A stretch of 64,000 nucleotides of DNA from Nereocystis luetkeana (taxonomy: Eukaryota; Sar; Phaeophyceae; Laminariales; Laminariaceae): contig JARUPZ010000019.1 in the NCBI GenBank assembly GCA_031213475.1, positions 1-64,000 on the forward strand, written 5' to 3'. The notes below the pieces were generated by a model. That model saw only the letters and a list, made by a program, of their open reading frames with translations. It did no database searches and had not been told where the DNA came from. The translations under genes were made by a program, and so were the position numbers. This document shows positions 1 to 11,371 of the stretch, piece by piece (position 1 is the stretch's first letter; the number at the start of each line of letters is the position of its first letter).

Positions 1-963
1 GTCCAGATGCTGCTGTTGTGTTTGTCCTTGTTGCGGCGGTGTTGTTGCTGCTGGTGGTCGGTGTGTCTGTTGCCGCTGGTGCTGCTGCTGCTTATGTTTG
101 ATGCTGATGTTGCTGCTGTTGTTACTGTTGTTACTGTTGGTGCTCGATGTTGAACCCTCAGGCGTCGAACGGGATCAGAGATGCCCTCGGCGACGGCGCC
201 CGGACAAGGTTTGGGACCGGGGGAGAAGACGGCTTGCGCGGTGATGGGGACGACGATGACATGTGAGAGGCGAAAATTTAGAGGGACAGAGGGACAGAGG
301 GAGGGAGGGAGGGAGGGAGGGAGGGGAGTGGGGAGGGAGGAAGGGAGGGGCGAAGGAGGGAGGGAAGGACCGAGGGGGGGGGGGAAGGGGCGGGGGGAGG
401 GGAGATGGAGGACTGAAGGGGGGGAGGGAGGGAAGAGCCGGGGGGGGGGGGGGGGGGGGGAGAGAGGAGGACTGAAGGGATGGACGAACGGAGAGAGGGA
501 GGGGTGAAGGGAGAGGGAGGAGGGGGGGACGGCAGTAGGCATCTGGCCGTCCTCCTTCGAATTGAATGCACCGAAACGTAATAATTTGCGCACATAATTT
601 CGGGGGGGATGGGAGAGCGGGAAGGATGGAGAAATGGAGAGATGGAAGAAGACAGGGAGGGAAGGGGGCGTGTGTGCGTTTTCCTTCTAGTTGAACGAAC
701 CTACAAGTACATGATCGCGCCGTATACGTACTTCTGTGGAAGGGTGGGGAGGGAGGGGGGAGGAGGAGGGGAGGAGGCGGCGGGAGGGGGGAGGGGGCAT
801 AGGAGAGGCCTTCTTTTTCACGCGAATCGTAAGCAGAAAAAATGAAACATCACTTTGCTGCTGCTGCTGCTGCTGCTGCTGCTGTCGGTTGTCCCACCGC
901 TATGCCGCTGTCTTCGCGTTTTCGTGTGCCTGTTTTCTCGTCTCATCGCTGTGACACCCGCAG
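1..963. repeat. Low-complexity left edge with (GGGA)n purine tract and (CTG)n
   Basis: Positions 1-150 are G/T-rich with TGCTG and TGTTG units. About 287-540 is almost pure purine on the plus strand, built of GGGA and GGAG units with G runs up to about 18. A (CTG)8-like run lies at 858-882. Open frames here are simple-sequence artefacts; no gene was recognised except the exon starting at 964. Confidence 0.7.
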
Positions 964-1257
964 GACGCAAGACCAAATGTGGGCGCAGGCGAAGGCCCTA
1001 CGGGGGAAGTACGACGATCTCGTGTCCTTTACCATCAATCTCACCGCAGAGAAGGTTCGGAGATAGTTATCCTTGGGGTATTTTTTTTTTTCGTCTTTGT
1101 TTAGCAGCGAGGGCTGTGGTATGCTGATTGAAATCCCGAATTCTACGCTTTTTTGTCGTTTACTCTAGTTTTTTCAGCGGATAACGGATATGGCCGATTA
1201 ACTGTTTTGATGCGAAGCTCGTTTTCTTGTACGCTGTACGGTAGTATATGGTGTAAA

Positions 1258-1305
<48 letters not shown>

Positions 1306-1713
1306 TAGTGTAGTAGTGGTAATACTCTAGCAGGGGTAGCAGTAGTAGCAATAGTAGCCTCAGCGATAGGAAGGCTAGTCGAAAGGGAAGCGCGCAGACG
1401 TCCACTTTTGCTTCTTCTCTTGAAATGCACGCCATCAATGTCGACGACACCGGAACACCGGAGAGGTCATCATAGCCGAATTGGAAACCCTCTGATGGCC
1501 TTTCCGCCCTCTCGTCTTCTACTCTCCGGCCTCCGTTGCGCGCCTTGTGTTTTCTTGCCTTGCGCCTCGTGTCCTAAACGTTGCGCCTTTGGACTGTGTG
1601 CCTTGTGTTTTGGGGCTCGTAATTTTTGCAGGACCTGATCCAGAGATCTCTCTTGGGAACCAAGGAAGACCTGAAACAGGAGCAGCAGATGCGCAAGCAG
1701 TTGGAGACGCAGA
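964..1713 (+). CDS. Partial coiled-coil protein, two internal exons (gene continues beyond what can be resolved)
   Basis: Two short exons can be joined with consistent phase. Exon 964-1054 follows a CAG acceptor and reads TQDQMWAQAKAL...LTAEK before GTTCGG. Exon 1632-1713 follows TTTTTGCAG and reads DLIQRSLLGTKEDLK...QLETQ, ending with one base before a canonical GTGAGT donor. The join is phase 0. The peptide is rich in E, K, Q and L with heptad-like spacing, so it is probably a coiled coil. I do not recognise the family. No start codon or upstream exon is certain in 1-963, where the sequence is low complexity. Possible downstream exons lie near 2480-2547 (ends CAG before GTGAGG) and 2894-2917, but they carry no family signal. 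The first donor (GTTCGG) is weak. Confidence 0.45.
1259..1305 (+). repeat. (GTA)n microsatellite
   Basis: About 15 uninterrupted GTA triplets, lying in the intron between the two coiled-coil exons. Confidence 0.85.
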
Positions 1714-1987
1714 GTGAGTTTTTCTGCCCGCGCGATGTTCGGTCGAACAGCGGCGACGTCGTTGTGATGCGCTGCCGGCGAATGAATCGGCCACGCACGA
1801 AGAAACAACCAGTCAACCATACAGACACCCAAGGAGCCAAAACATAATATATACCTGGTACCAGGTAACATTATTTATTACCAGACAAGCGACCGAACAA
1901 GCAATAGTGCCCAACCAACCAAGAAACCAATCAAGCAACTATTAATAGCCGAAGGAAATTAACCATCGTGCATTCCATCAAAAACGC

Positions 1988-2052
1988 GCCCTGCTCCGCC
2001 CTGCTCCGCCCTGCTCCGCCCTGCTCCGCCCTGCTCCGCCCTGCTCCGCCCT
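1988..2052 (+). repeat. 10-bp tandem repeat (CCCTGCTCCG)n
   Basis: Seven near-perfect copies of a 10-bp unit. The array runs straight into a C tract and then the 3' end of a family C repeat copy. Confidence 0.85.
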
Positions 2053-2063
2053 GCCCCCCCCTC

Positions 2064-2127
2064 TGGTCATACGACTACGGCCATGCATGAGATCGAGTAC
2101 ATCTCCTATCTAGTACACCCCCCCCCC
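2064..2127 (+). repeat. Family C repeat, 3' fragment with poly(C) end
   Basis: Matches the last ~55 bp of the ~520-bp family C repeat (GGTCATACGACTACGGCC ... GAGTACACC) and ends in a C run. Confidence 0.75.
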
Positions 2128-3004
2128 CTCCGTACGCTACACGAGCGTTTCTGCTACTGTGTACAGCGGTAGCATCTACTGTGTGCAGCAGTGCGGCAGG
2201 AGATGCGGAGGGTGGTTGGATGAACGAATACACGCCTCAATGCGCCCGCTCCTGTGTGGTTTGGAAAAGGGAGGGGGGTTGAGGGCGAGGGGGGGGTGCC
2301 TCCTCTCTTCCCCCTCGTGCCTCCCTCCCATCCCGTTCTGTGAGTTTTTTTTTTTCTGCATCAGGTGCGCGTTAGTGCGGTTGTATTGACGCCGCCGCCC
2401 CGCCCTCCTGCCCCACCCTACCGCCGCCGCCGCTGCTGCTTCTCCTACCGCGTTTCCTCCGGAAATATCTTATGCATAGTGATGGAGCCCGGATCGAGGC
2501 GCGCGGCAGGCACCGCAGGGAAGCTTGCCCCCGCCGAGAGAAGCCAGGTGAGGGCGGTCTTGTTGTGACGATGTTTTGTTTTTGGTTGTGGGTGTTGGGG
2601 TTGGTGGTGAGTGGCGGTGTTGGCGTTTTGTGGTGGTGGTTATCTATCAGCAGTCGTGTTTTATGTTTGCTGCTTTTATTGTTGGTTGCTGTCGTTGCTG
2701 CTGCTTGTTGTTGTTGCTGTCGTGTTGTTGTTGCTGGCATTGCTGTTGTCGATGTTGAGTTGGCGCTTGTTGCTGTTGTTGCGGTGTTGCAGTTGTTGTT
2801 GTTGGCGAGAAGAGGCACGTCGTCGCACGCATCGCATCGCCATCTGTCACCTCCTTTGCTGCTGGGTGTCTTGAACTACTCGGCTGTCTTTAGAGACTCG
2901 AGGTGGACATAAAGTCGGTGTGTGATGTCTGTACATCTAACGTACAATCGTCGGGACGGGGAGTTCCCCCCCCCCCCTCCCCAACCCCAACCCCCTTTTG
3001 TAGA

Positions 3005-3522
3005 GGTTGGGTTGGCGTCGGTTGGCAGCGACTCCTGTAAAACATGCCGCTCGCTACGTGAGCTAGACAGCCAGGGTACTGTTTTTTTTTGTTTTTTTTT
3101 GGCGGTCGCTCACAGCTGGTTGTCGAGTTAGATCATTTGTGCGAGGTAAAAAACCTTTACGCCGCACAAGTGGGAATGAGCGTATCACGTAGCGTTCAAG
3201 GTAAGGCACCAAGAGGCAGTTACATAGTACTCCCATTGCTGTCTCTGGAATTTCCTACACCGGAAATTAAATGAACTCATTGAAGCGAAGCTGTGATCCA
3301 TATGCAAGCCCGCCTCACAAGCGGTTCTTAGTGGGATGCAGTTCACCCTTGATGCGACTCGCCAGACACCTCACGGCGCTTTGCGCTTGGTGCAAGCAAT
3401 GCCTGCCTGGTCGGTGAAAACCCGACATGCTCCGTCCCCGCATTGTGGGGATGCGAGGGTCTATGGTCATACGACTACGGCCATGCATGAGATCGAGTAC
3501 ATCTCTCCTATCGAGTACACCC
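3005..3522 (+). repeat. Family C dispersed repeat, full-length copy (~520 bp)
   Basis: Starts at GGTTGGGTTGGCGTCGG and ends at TATCGAGTACACC. The same sequence recurs at 10676-11205, inverted at 13062-13556, and in truncated form elsewhere. It has no terminal inverted repeats and no long ORF. A reverse-strand frame of about 60 codons stays open in several copies. Both ends lie next to C-rich tracts. Confidence 0.85.
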
Positions 3523-3589
3523 TCCTCCCCAAAAACCAAAACGCCACCTCCGCCGGCGGCGCCGTTTGCAGCAAAAAACGCCCATGAAA

Positions 3590-4449
3590 CCTCTGCTCCC
3601 CCCCCCCCCCCCCCCCCCCGTTGTTTGCCCTTTGTACTGCCATGGACTCAATCCACTGTAGGGATTCTCCCTGTTTTTCGTCCTCCTCATGGCTATGGCG
3701 GCACTATTCGCTGGGCAGTGGACAGCCGCCAATGGCTACGCCCTCTTCCCAAACTCCTGAGATTTTGCGCCTGTATTTCTCGGGGGAGCCGGGGATCGGG
3801 TTGCCTCGGGTCGGGTCTTGTCGGGTCTTGTCGGGTCTTGTCGGAGCGGGGTGGGGTGGTGGGGTCGGGTGGGGTGGGCTTGGGACGGCAGGGGGGAGAA
3901 GGAAGGGTATGTCGGAGTGGGTATGGGGGAGGGAGGGCGAGAGAGAAGAAGTGAAACTCTGTAATCAAAGATTGGACCTGTTGTGTGCACACTTTTTTTT
4001 CGGAGGGGAGGGGACGGGAGGGGAAACGGGGGGAAGGGGGGGGGGGGGGTCGATTTTTCAGATCTTGGTCCGGCCCCTCGCTGACGGATCGAAGGGGAGG
4101 GGTGTAAAGCAGAGGAGTATGGACGGATGGAGTTGGAGCAGGAACTGGAATAAGGCTCGGGGTTGGGGCTGGGGTGGTCGAGCCGATGGCTGACGCGGCG
4201 ATCACTCCTCCCCTTCCACCGCTATCGCACCTCAGAGCTGCAGCGTAGGAAGGCTCTCTCCGTAAAGGAGGAACGAAAAATTAGATATATATGGGTTCGG
4301 GATTGTTTTTTTTTTGGGGGGGTGGGGGGTGGGGGGGAGCAGAGGAACGGACTTTTGGGACGCGCGAGCGCGAGAGAGAGGGGTGAACGGACAGCCGGTT
4401 GGGGTCGTTGACTCGGCTGTTGTTGTTGCCGGGAGTTGGATGGGGGGGT

Positions 4450-4480
<31 letters not shown>

Positions 4481-5110
4481 ATACAGTGGGGGGGGGGGGG
4501 GGAAGCGGGGAGTTCAAATGCGCTGTGGGTGCTTCTGCGAGGGGTTCTCTGAGATGAGGAGTGGTGCGGCGCGTTGTGGGGACGTACCTCTTGTTTGGTG
4601 GCGCGGCGCGGGCGGAGCTGATGGTGTCTAAATTCACGTCACCTCCTGTAGGGCTTTCTGCTGTATGGATCGATAGATAGATGGATGGATGGATGGATGG
4701 ATGGCCGCAGGGGGGGGTGGGGGGAGGTTGGGTGTCGTGAGCGAGCTCGGTGCAGATTGTCGATGCGGCAGACGGCAGGGCTGCCATTCTCTTGTGGGAG
4801 GATCCTGTGTGTGCGTATGTTTTCGGTTCGTCTCGGCATGGTTCGGTTCGGTTCGTTCGGTTGGTTCGAACCTGTTCGGTTCTGTACGGTTCGGCTCGAT
4901 TCGGTTCGGTTCGGTCTGTTTCGTCCTGTTCTGTTCGTGTTCTGTTATGTGCCGTTCTGCTCGGTTCTGCTGGATCGGATCGATTGGGTTCGGTTCGGTT
5001 CGATTCCTTTCGGTTCTATCGTCTCGGTTAGGATCGGGACGGTTCGGTTTGGTCCGGTTCGGTTCGGTTCGGTTCGGTTCGAATCGGCTCGTTTCGTTCG
5101 AATTCGTTTT
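3590..5110. repeat. Simple-sequence block including degenerate (GGTTC)n satellite
   Basis: Contains a poly(C) run (3599-3619), TCGGGTCTTG repeats (about 3807-3842), several poly(G) runs (one near 4448-4480), a (GATG)n run at 4680-4704, and a degenerate pentanucleotide GGTTC/TTCGG array from about 4826 to 5105. Long frames here are low complexity. No gene is supported. Confidence 0.75.
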
Positions 5111-6180
5111 GCGGCATTCTACTGTGTTTCAGTTCGTTAGGTTGTTTAGTGTTGTGTTTTCCCTGTACAGCTCGTTTCATTCTCTTGTTTTTCTCGTTTG
5201 GTTTTCGCTCCCCTCGCCCCCGCTCGCGAAGCGTGAAGCACACGGCATCACCCTTACACACACGGCCCAGAGGCGCGTGTAGGTAGGTATGGGCGGAAAC
5301 TCAGACAAATCAAAGCGGAGGGCTCTTATCATCGTGGGGCGGCGGGTGGAAGATGGAGAGCCCTCGAGCCCAGAGTTTTGATGGACACTTAACATATTTT
5401 TGAACCTGTGGGGTTTTTGTTTTCCGGGCTGCTCGAGCCGGCGCAGTATGTTATGATCGGCGGTGCTCATCGTGGGTCGTTCCCGACGCCTTTTATATTT
5501 TCTACAGCTGTGTCTGGGTAGGAAGGGGAAGGGTGGGGGGGGGGGGGGGGGAGAGGGGTGGGGACAAGGGAAGGCGGGTGAGAGAAGAGAAGGGGGGGCG
5601 GGGGGGAGGGGGGGGGGGGGGGGGATTTCAGCTGTTGTTGCGCGTTCAGCGCCCATCGCTGAGATTGCTGACGTTCCTCTCTTTTTCTCTCTCTCCCTGT
5701 GTGTGTTTTTTTTTCCTTGTGCTTGTTCTTTGTTCTTGCTTGCCTTCTGCGGGCCCTGGCTTGGGGCGTGCACCCCAGTCTCGACCCTGGTTGGGTGCTC
5801 GGTTGCTAGTTAGCTAGCTTGTGTTTTTTTTTTTTTTTGTGGTGGTGGTGGTGGTGGTGGTGGTGTTCGTTGTTGGTGGCGCTACGGTTTTTGTGTCAGC
5901 ACGTTTGTTTTGTCGCGATGACTAGCGAAACAACGAGAGCGAAGCAGGGGGCAAAGCGAGGGGGCGGAGTGAGGGGTAGTCAAGAGTTTTATCCATGTAT
6001 CGTCTGTGCGTGCGTGCGCAGTCTGCCTCACCACAAGTAGCAGTACCCATGTCATATATACATTGGGTATTAAGTAGCTCGAGTACTGTAGTGATGATGC
6101 TGCTAAACTATCAGTAGGTTTGTTGTACGTTTTTGCGGGCTGTGGTTGGTCGATGTTTATCCCGCGTTTTTTTCGCTTTT
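5110..6180. other. Intergenic, no gene recognised
   Basis: Holds G-rich runs (about 5533-5560 and 5595-5625) and a (GGT)n run (5838-5865). A short open stretch from the ATG at 5289 (MGGNSDKSKRR...) ends at a stop at 5380. It could be a terminal exon of the upstream gene but has no family signal. Confidence 0.4.
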
Positions 6181-6233
6181 CTCGACCGACCGACCGACCG
6201 ACCGACCGACCGACCGACCGACCGACCGACCGG
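6181..6233 (+). repeat. (CGAC)n microsatellite
   Basis: About twelve perfect GACC/CGAC tetranucleotide units. Confidence 0.9.
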
Positions 6234-6550
6234 GTCCAGGCTTCCTTGTTATTCTCTGTGCCTTTTTTTATCGTTTTCCGATGCAATTTTCGTGGTTATT
6301 TTTTTTTTTAGCTTTCTTGATCTTTTTTTTAGCCAGCGTAGAGGCATCGCCTCGCGCTATTGGAAGCAACAACAAAGTACAGCAGTGAGTCAATCAAAAT
6401 CAGTCAGTCAATATTAATATCAACGTTATGTCTGGTATGATGAAAGCACGAGTAGGTTACCAGGTACATAGTTTTGTTCTTGTATGATACTTCGTACAAA
6501 TACAGCAGTAATTTTCTCGTGGTTTCGTCAAGTTCTTCGGCATGATTCAG

Positions 6551-7160
6551 GTTTAGAACCGCAGTCCCGTTTCGGGGATAATCCACTCAATTTCTAGGTC
6601 GTTTGTTCCGAAAACGGGAAAGGGTTGTGATATCGAAATGCGTCTCTGGTACGAGTAAGAACGGTACTCCGTCTCGAAAGGGATGCGTGGTCGAATGGTC
6701 AAGTGACCAAGACGTGCCCAAGCGCCAGTAGCAACAGCAGCCTGTCTGTGCTGATGTTGCAACGAGAGCTATAGGTAAAATTGACACCACGACACCAAAC
6801 TGGAACGTGGAAGTGTGGTGAGCTCAAGCTTTTTTTTTACCAATCCGCCGGAGGTAAAAAAAAAACAAAAACAAGACGAGCAACAAATGAGTACCCCCCC
6901 CTTCCGACCCTGACCCTGACCCTACCCAAAGGTTTTAGAACCGCAGTGCCGTTTCGGGGATAATCCACTCCAAGTCTCAGTCGTTTGTCCCGAAAACGGG
7001 ACTGCAGCCTTAAAAATTGTGAGATGGAAATGTGTCTTCCGTTCATTCATCACCACGCGTCTATTACCCCTGTCAGAACCGCGGTCCCGTTTTGGGTACA
7101 TACTACTTAGAATCAGAGTGATTTGTCCCCCAAAACGGGACTGCGGTCCTAAAGGGGTTA
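6551..7160. repeat. Cluster of three family B palindromic elements
   Basis: Copies at about 6551-6628, 6931-7013 and 7073-7160. Each has arms like TTAGAACCGCAGTCCCGTTT and the reverse complement AAAACGGGACTGCGGTYCTAA around a short centre. A family E-like fragment (CGTCTCGAAAGGGATGCGTG) lies between the first two. Confidence 0.75.
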
Positions 7161-7810
7161 ATAGAGAACGGAGAACAAACGAAAAACGAAACACATTTTA
7201 TGATTTTCCTGCCAAAACAGCACGCAAAAAAAAAAAAGTATACCAGGTACCAGGTATATAATAATCGCAAAAAAATATGTACCAGGTATTGGTCGCCAAG
7301 AGAGAATTTGTTCATTGTAGGGGGTTATTTATTTTCTGAATTCGGGGAGACGAAAATTACTACGCACCAGGTATTACATAACTCTGCGGCACGCCGCTGC
7401 TGCTGCTGCTGCTGCTCTGCTGGAGTATGCTCTCCCCACAGAAAAAAAAGTGAGAGCTGGCTGTGTCTTGTGTGCTCGTGTCGCTCGCTGCCTCCCGCGA
7501 AAGGGCGCACATGCTACAGGGAGACAGACGTACGTGCTCCTAAAATTACGAAATCACCACCCAACCCGGCATCCGCAATGATACAGTATGGAGGCGTGCT
7601 GCGAAGATCGAGGTATATACAGTGCGTACGTACGTGGCGGGGTGCCAATTTTCCAAGGTTTTTCACCAGGGATGTCGGTTACCGCGCCACCGTAATTGCG
7701 CGTAACTACATCGGGCCGTCGGTAACTTTTTTTCCCGCCGTAGTTTAAGGGGGGGGGGGGACGCTGTAAAAAAACACGTCACAGCACACAGCACAGCACC
7801 CACACCCACA

Positions 7811-7998
7811 CACAAGATACTGGCATTACGTCCCCCCCCCCCGATGTTTCGGGCCCCCCGGTGTTGCCGTAAACAGGATACTGGCATTATACGCCCCCCC
7901 CCCCGGTGTTTCGGGGCCCCCGGTGTTTTGCCGTGAACAGGATACTGGCATTATACCCCCCCCCCTCCGGTGTTTCGGGCCCCCCGGTGTTGCCGTAC
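7811..7998 (+). repeat. Tandem ~60-bp repeat with internal poly(C), three copies
   Basis: Three consecutive units, each reading ACAGGATACTGGCATTA, then a C run, then CGGTGTTTCGGGSCCCCCGG and TGTTGCCGT. Each unit carries its own 9-13 nt C tract. Confidence 0.8.
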
Positions 7999-8524
7999 CT
8001 GCTGTACGTAGTTGCAAATGCCCCAAACAGGCAATTACCCGGTAATTCATCCCAACCGCGGCAACCGACTTCTCTGCTTTCCACGGGGTCATGACTCTCG
8101 ACCGGCGGGTCGGGTTCAGGAGGTCTTCGAATTATCACGGGTCGGGCCCGGTCGGGTCAATGGGTTTTCAAAGATTTCACGGGTCGGTCCAGGTCAGGTC
8201 ACTCTGACCCGATCCGATCCGATCCGACGCAACCCGCGAGGGTTGACCTGCGACCCACCCGTGAACAGCCAGTGTGGCAATTTTTTCGGCCGAAAAAAAC
8301 AAAAAACGAATATATTTATGTGTCACCGGCGGGACTGCCCTCCTCCTGGACTGAGAAACTACCCATCAAGGGCATGATGCTCTATTACAGGTATGGGTTG
8401 CACAAATATTTTTCGTTAGCGCTACTGCTGTACCAGGTAGGCTGTACGATACCTGGTACCTACCTGGCATATGATACAGCAGTATGGAGGTTTCGGTTGT
8501 GTGCATCGGGTCAATTGGCCCTTC

Positions 8525-8720
8525 TATTCCGGGGGACCATACCTGATGGCAAATATGACCAAATGTTGCTAATAGTAAAAATAGGAAAACATAAAGGTTT
8601 TTGTGTGTACCGTGGGTCCTGTTTATTGCCATGTACCCCCGTAAATAGCGCAAGCTGCACTCCCGTCCTGGGGGCAAACCAGTCAAATTCTCAAGTAATT
8701 TCCTGGTAAATTTCCTCCCC
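8525..8720. repeat. Diverged family A MITE next to a diverged family B element
   Basis: 8525-8648 keeps the family A ends (CCGGGGGACCAT and GTACCCCCGTAAATAG) and the GGTTTTTGTGTGTACCG middle. About 8655-8720 keeps part of the family B palindrome. Confidence 0.6.
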
Positions 8721-8795
8721 TAAACGGGACGGGACGACCGCCCCCTGTACTACTTGCGGTTCTCCTGCGGTAAGAGTTAATTAACTGTGTACCTT

Positions 8796-9048
8796 AGACC
8801 CGTTCTACGATATAGAGGTAGCACATTTCCGCTGAAGCGTTTCTGGATGACGGGTCTCCTTAACCCAAACTCGTCGGGATGCCATTCTTGTTTCGAAAAT
8901 TGACGTTTTTGTATACTTGGGCCGTGGGGTTATTTATCGGGATGCAAATTGATTTTTGCTGAAGTCAGTTTTCCGGCGAGGTATGGAGCTCCTCAAGTTA
9001 GGAGCCTCATAAAATTCAGGGTGAACCTCTATCGTAGAACGCCTCCTT
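8796..9048. repeat. Foldback element with ~20-bp arms
   Basis: GTTCTACGATATAGAGGT (about 8800) is complementary to ACCTCTATCGTAGAAC (about 9027). Inside is a smaller hairpin, GGAGCTCCTCAAGTTAGGAG, at about 8984. No ORF is present. Confidence 0.55.
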
Positions 9049-9329
9049 ATCAAAAGTCAGTCGTGGCGGAGGTGTATATATATGGAGCTCTCCTTAAATA
9101 AAAAACACCATGTTTGTTTTTGGGTGCTACTGTGCGTGACCCTTATGGTATTATACCTTTTCCGTCTATACGCAACCGCGCCGCCGGATCTGCGGTGGGG
9201 ACACCAAATACATAGATAATGATGAATGCCGTCGGCAGATTTTCTGCACCACAGAGCCGCGATGCATTGTACCCCCCACCCCGAATGGTGGTCATCACCC
9301 CTTTTGATAGTCCCTACTTCCGGGGGAGG

Positions 9330-9520
9330 GGGGGGGGGTACTCATTTGATGCTTGCCTTAGTCATTTAACCATCGACCACGCATCCCTTTTGAGACGGAA
9401 CACCGTTCCTACTCCTATTAATAGTGGAGACACCTCCAACAATTGGGGGGGGGGGGGTGTACTCGATAGGAGAGATGCACTCGATCTCATGCATGGCCGT
9501 AGTCGTATGACCATAGATTG
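9330..9520 (-). repeat. Family E and family C fragments, each headed by a G run
   Basis: 9330-9445 is an inverted family E copy (GGGGGTACTCATTT ... CTCCAACAATTGGGG). 9456-9518 is the inverted 3' end of family C (GTGTACTCGATAGGAGAGA ... GACCATAGA). Both begin with a poly(G) run, the complement of a C tail. Confidence 0.7.
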
Positions 9521-9947
9521 GGGGGGCGGGGGCGGGGGGGGGGGTGCTTGGCACCTAAAGCCGACCGTCCGTCCCGAACCCTACGGCAGTCATCAGTGCT
9601 AGGAGGCTGTGCTTGGTAAGGCTTTTACTGTATGTAGGTCTATTGGACCTGCTTGGATGCTGTCCTTGGACATACTCTTAACTGCTGCAACAGAGTACGA
9701 AAATACACAAACGCACTACTAATACACACATTAACTTTGTTCCATGTTGAAAGTACAGCAAGTAGCAGGTACTATGGGTTGATTCGGCCCCCTTGGGAGG
9801 CTGTGGCTTGGAACGACTCTATTGTTTGGGAGGTTGATCGAATGGCTTTTTTTTTTATAATGCACGCCTTGGCCGATCAGGGGGCCGCACATACAGTAGC
9901 TACCTCAGGAAGGACCACAAAATACAGCATCAACACGTGGTCACCGT

Positions 9948-9978
<31 letters not shown>

Positions 9979-10244
9979 ACCGCCCACCGCCAAATGGTCG
10001 GCACCCAAACCAGCATACACTACTCGTGCGTATTTACCGGGTACGTCTCATAAGGGGGGTTTTTTGTAGAGATATGCTTGCAGATCCGGTGTTCAAACAG
10101 CGTTGCCCACCTTAGTGTGCATGCGCTTGGGTGAGAAAGGGGGGCAACTAAAACCCTCGCGACCCAGTATTTGTTGGAACACTGTTTGCTTGCACCAACG
10201 GGAAGGGTGTACGTGATGGGAACATAACAAAAGGAGGGGCGAAG

Positions 10245-10405
10245 GGCGGGAGGGGGGGGGGCGGGGGAGGAGGAGGAGGAGGAGGAGAAGGAGGAGGAGG
10301 GGGAGGAGGAGGAGGAGGAGGAGGAGGGGGAGGAGGAGGAGGAGGGGGAGGAGAGGGAGGAGGACGAGGAGGAGGAGGACGGGGAGGGGGAGGAGGAGCG
10401 GAGGC
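10245..10405 (+). repeat. (GGA)n purine microsatellite
   Basis: About 150 bp of GGA/GGGGA triplets. The Ser- and Leu-rich reverse frames are artefacts of it. Confidence 0.85.
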
Positions 10406-10436
10406 AGACTGCTGCTTTCACCCCCCTGACCCTCTG

Positions 10437-11205
10437 TGGTCATACCACTGCGGCTATGCATAATATTGAGTGCACCTTCCCCGCCCTGACCCTTTATGCG
10501 ACGCGCCTAACACCGCACGATGCTTCGCGCTTGGTGCAAACAATGACAGGTCGGTGGAAACGTGATGCGCTCCGTCACGGCATTGTAGGGATGTGAGGGT
10601 ATACGGTCACACGACTACGCCCATGTAAGATGTGAGTACACGCCCCCCCCCCCCCCCCCCCTCTCTCCTATTATATAGGTTGGGTTGGCGTCGGTTGGCA
10701 ACGACACTATAAAACATGCCGCTCGCTACGTGAGTTAGACAACCAGGGTGCCGTTTTTTTATTTTTTATTTTTATTTTCTATTTGGCGGTCGCCCACAGC
10801 TGGTCGTCGAGTTAGCTCATTTGTGCGAGGCAAAGAATCTTCCCCCCGCACAAGGAGAAATTATCGTATCACGTAGTGTTTATGGTAAGGCACCCAAGAG
10901 ACAGTTGCATAGTACTCCCATTGCTGTCTCTGGAAGTGGCTGCACCGGAAATTAAATCAACTCATTGAAGCTGTCATCCATATGCAAGTACGTCCGCCTC
11001 ACCAGCGGTTCCTAGTAGGATGCAGCTCACCCTTCATGCGACTCGCCAGACACCTCACGGCGCCTCGCGCTTGGTGCAAGCAATGTCTGCCTGGTCGGTG
11101 GAAACCCGACATGCTCCGTCCCGGCATGGTAGGGATGCGGGGGTCTATGGTCATACGACTACGGCCATGCATAAGATCGGGTACATATCTCCTATCGAGT
11201 ACACC
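10437..11205 (+). repeat. Family C: damaged copy, poly(C) junction, then full-length copy
   Basis: A diverged partial copy (10437-10640) ends in GAGTACACG and a ~20-nt C run. After about 16 bp a complete copy begins at 10676 (TAGGTTGGGTTGGCG) and ends at about 11205. The head-to-tail order with a C-run junction recurs at 48.4-49.0 kb. Confidence 0.8.
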
Positions 11206-11371
11206 CACCACTCTCCAACCTCTCCCGCTCTATAAATACACACTCGAAGTACGCAGACTCAATACTTCTTGGAACCTATTTTGTTGAAGAGGTACATACC
11301 GCAAAACGACCCCCCATCCCCCAGCCCCCTACCCCTGCTGGATGGCGCGCATCTACCAATCGCCTATCTAT

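Noticed and set aside
3430..3522. 5S rRNA gene fragment
   Set aside because: Only about 15 bases near GTCTATGGTCATAC resemble the 5S start. The internal control region of 5S was not seen.
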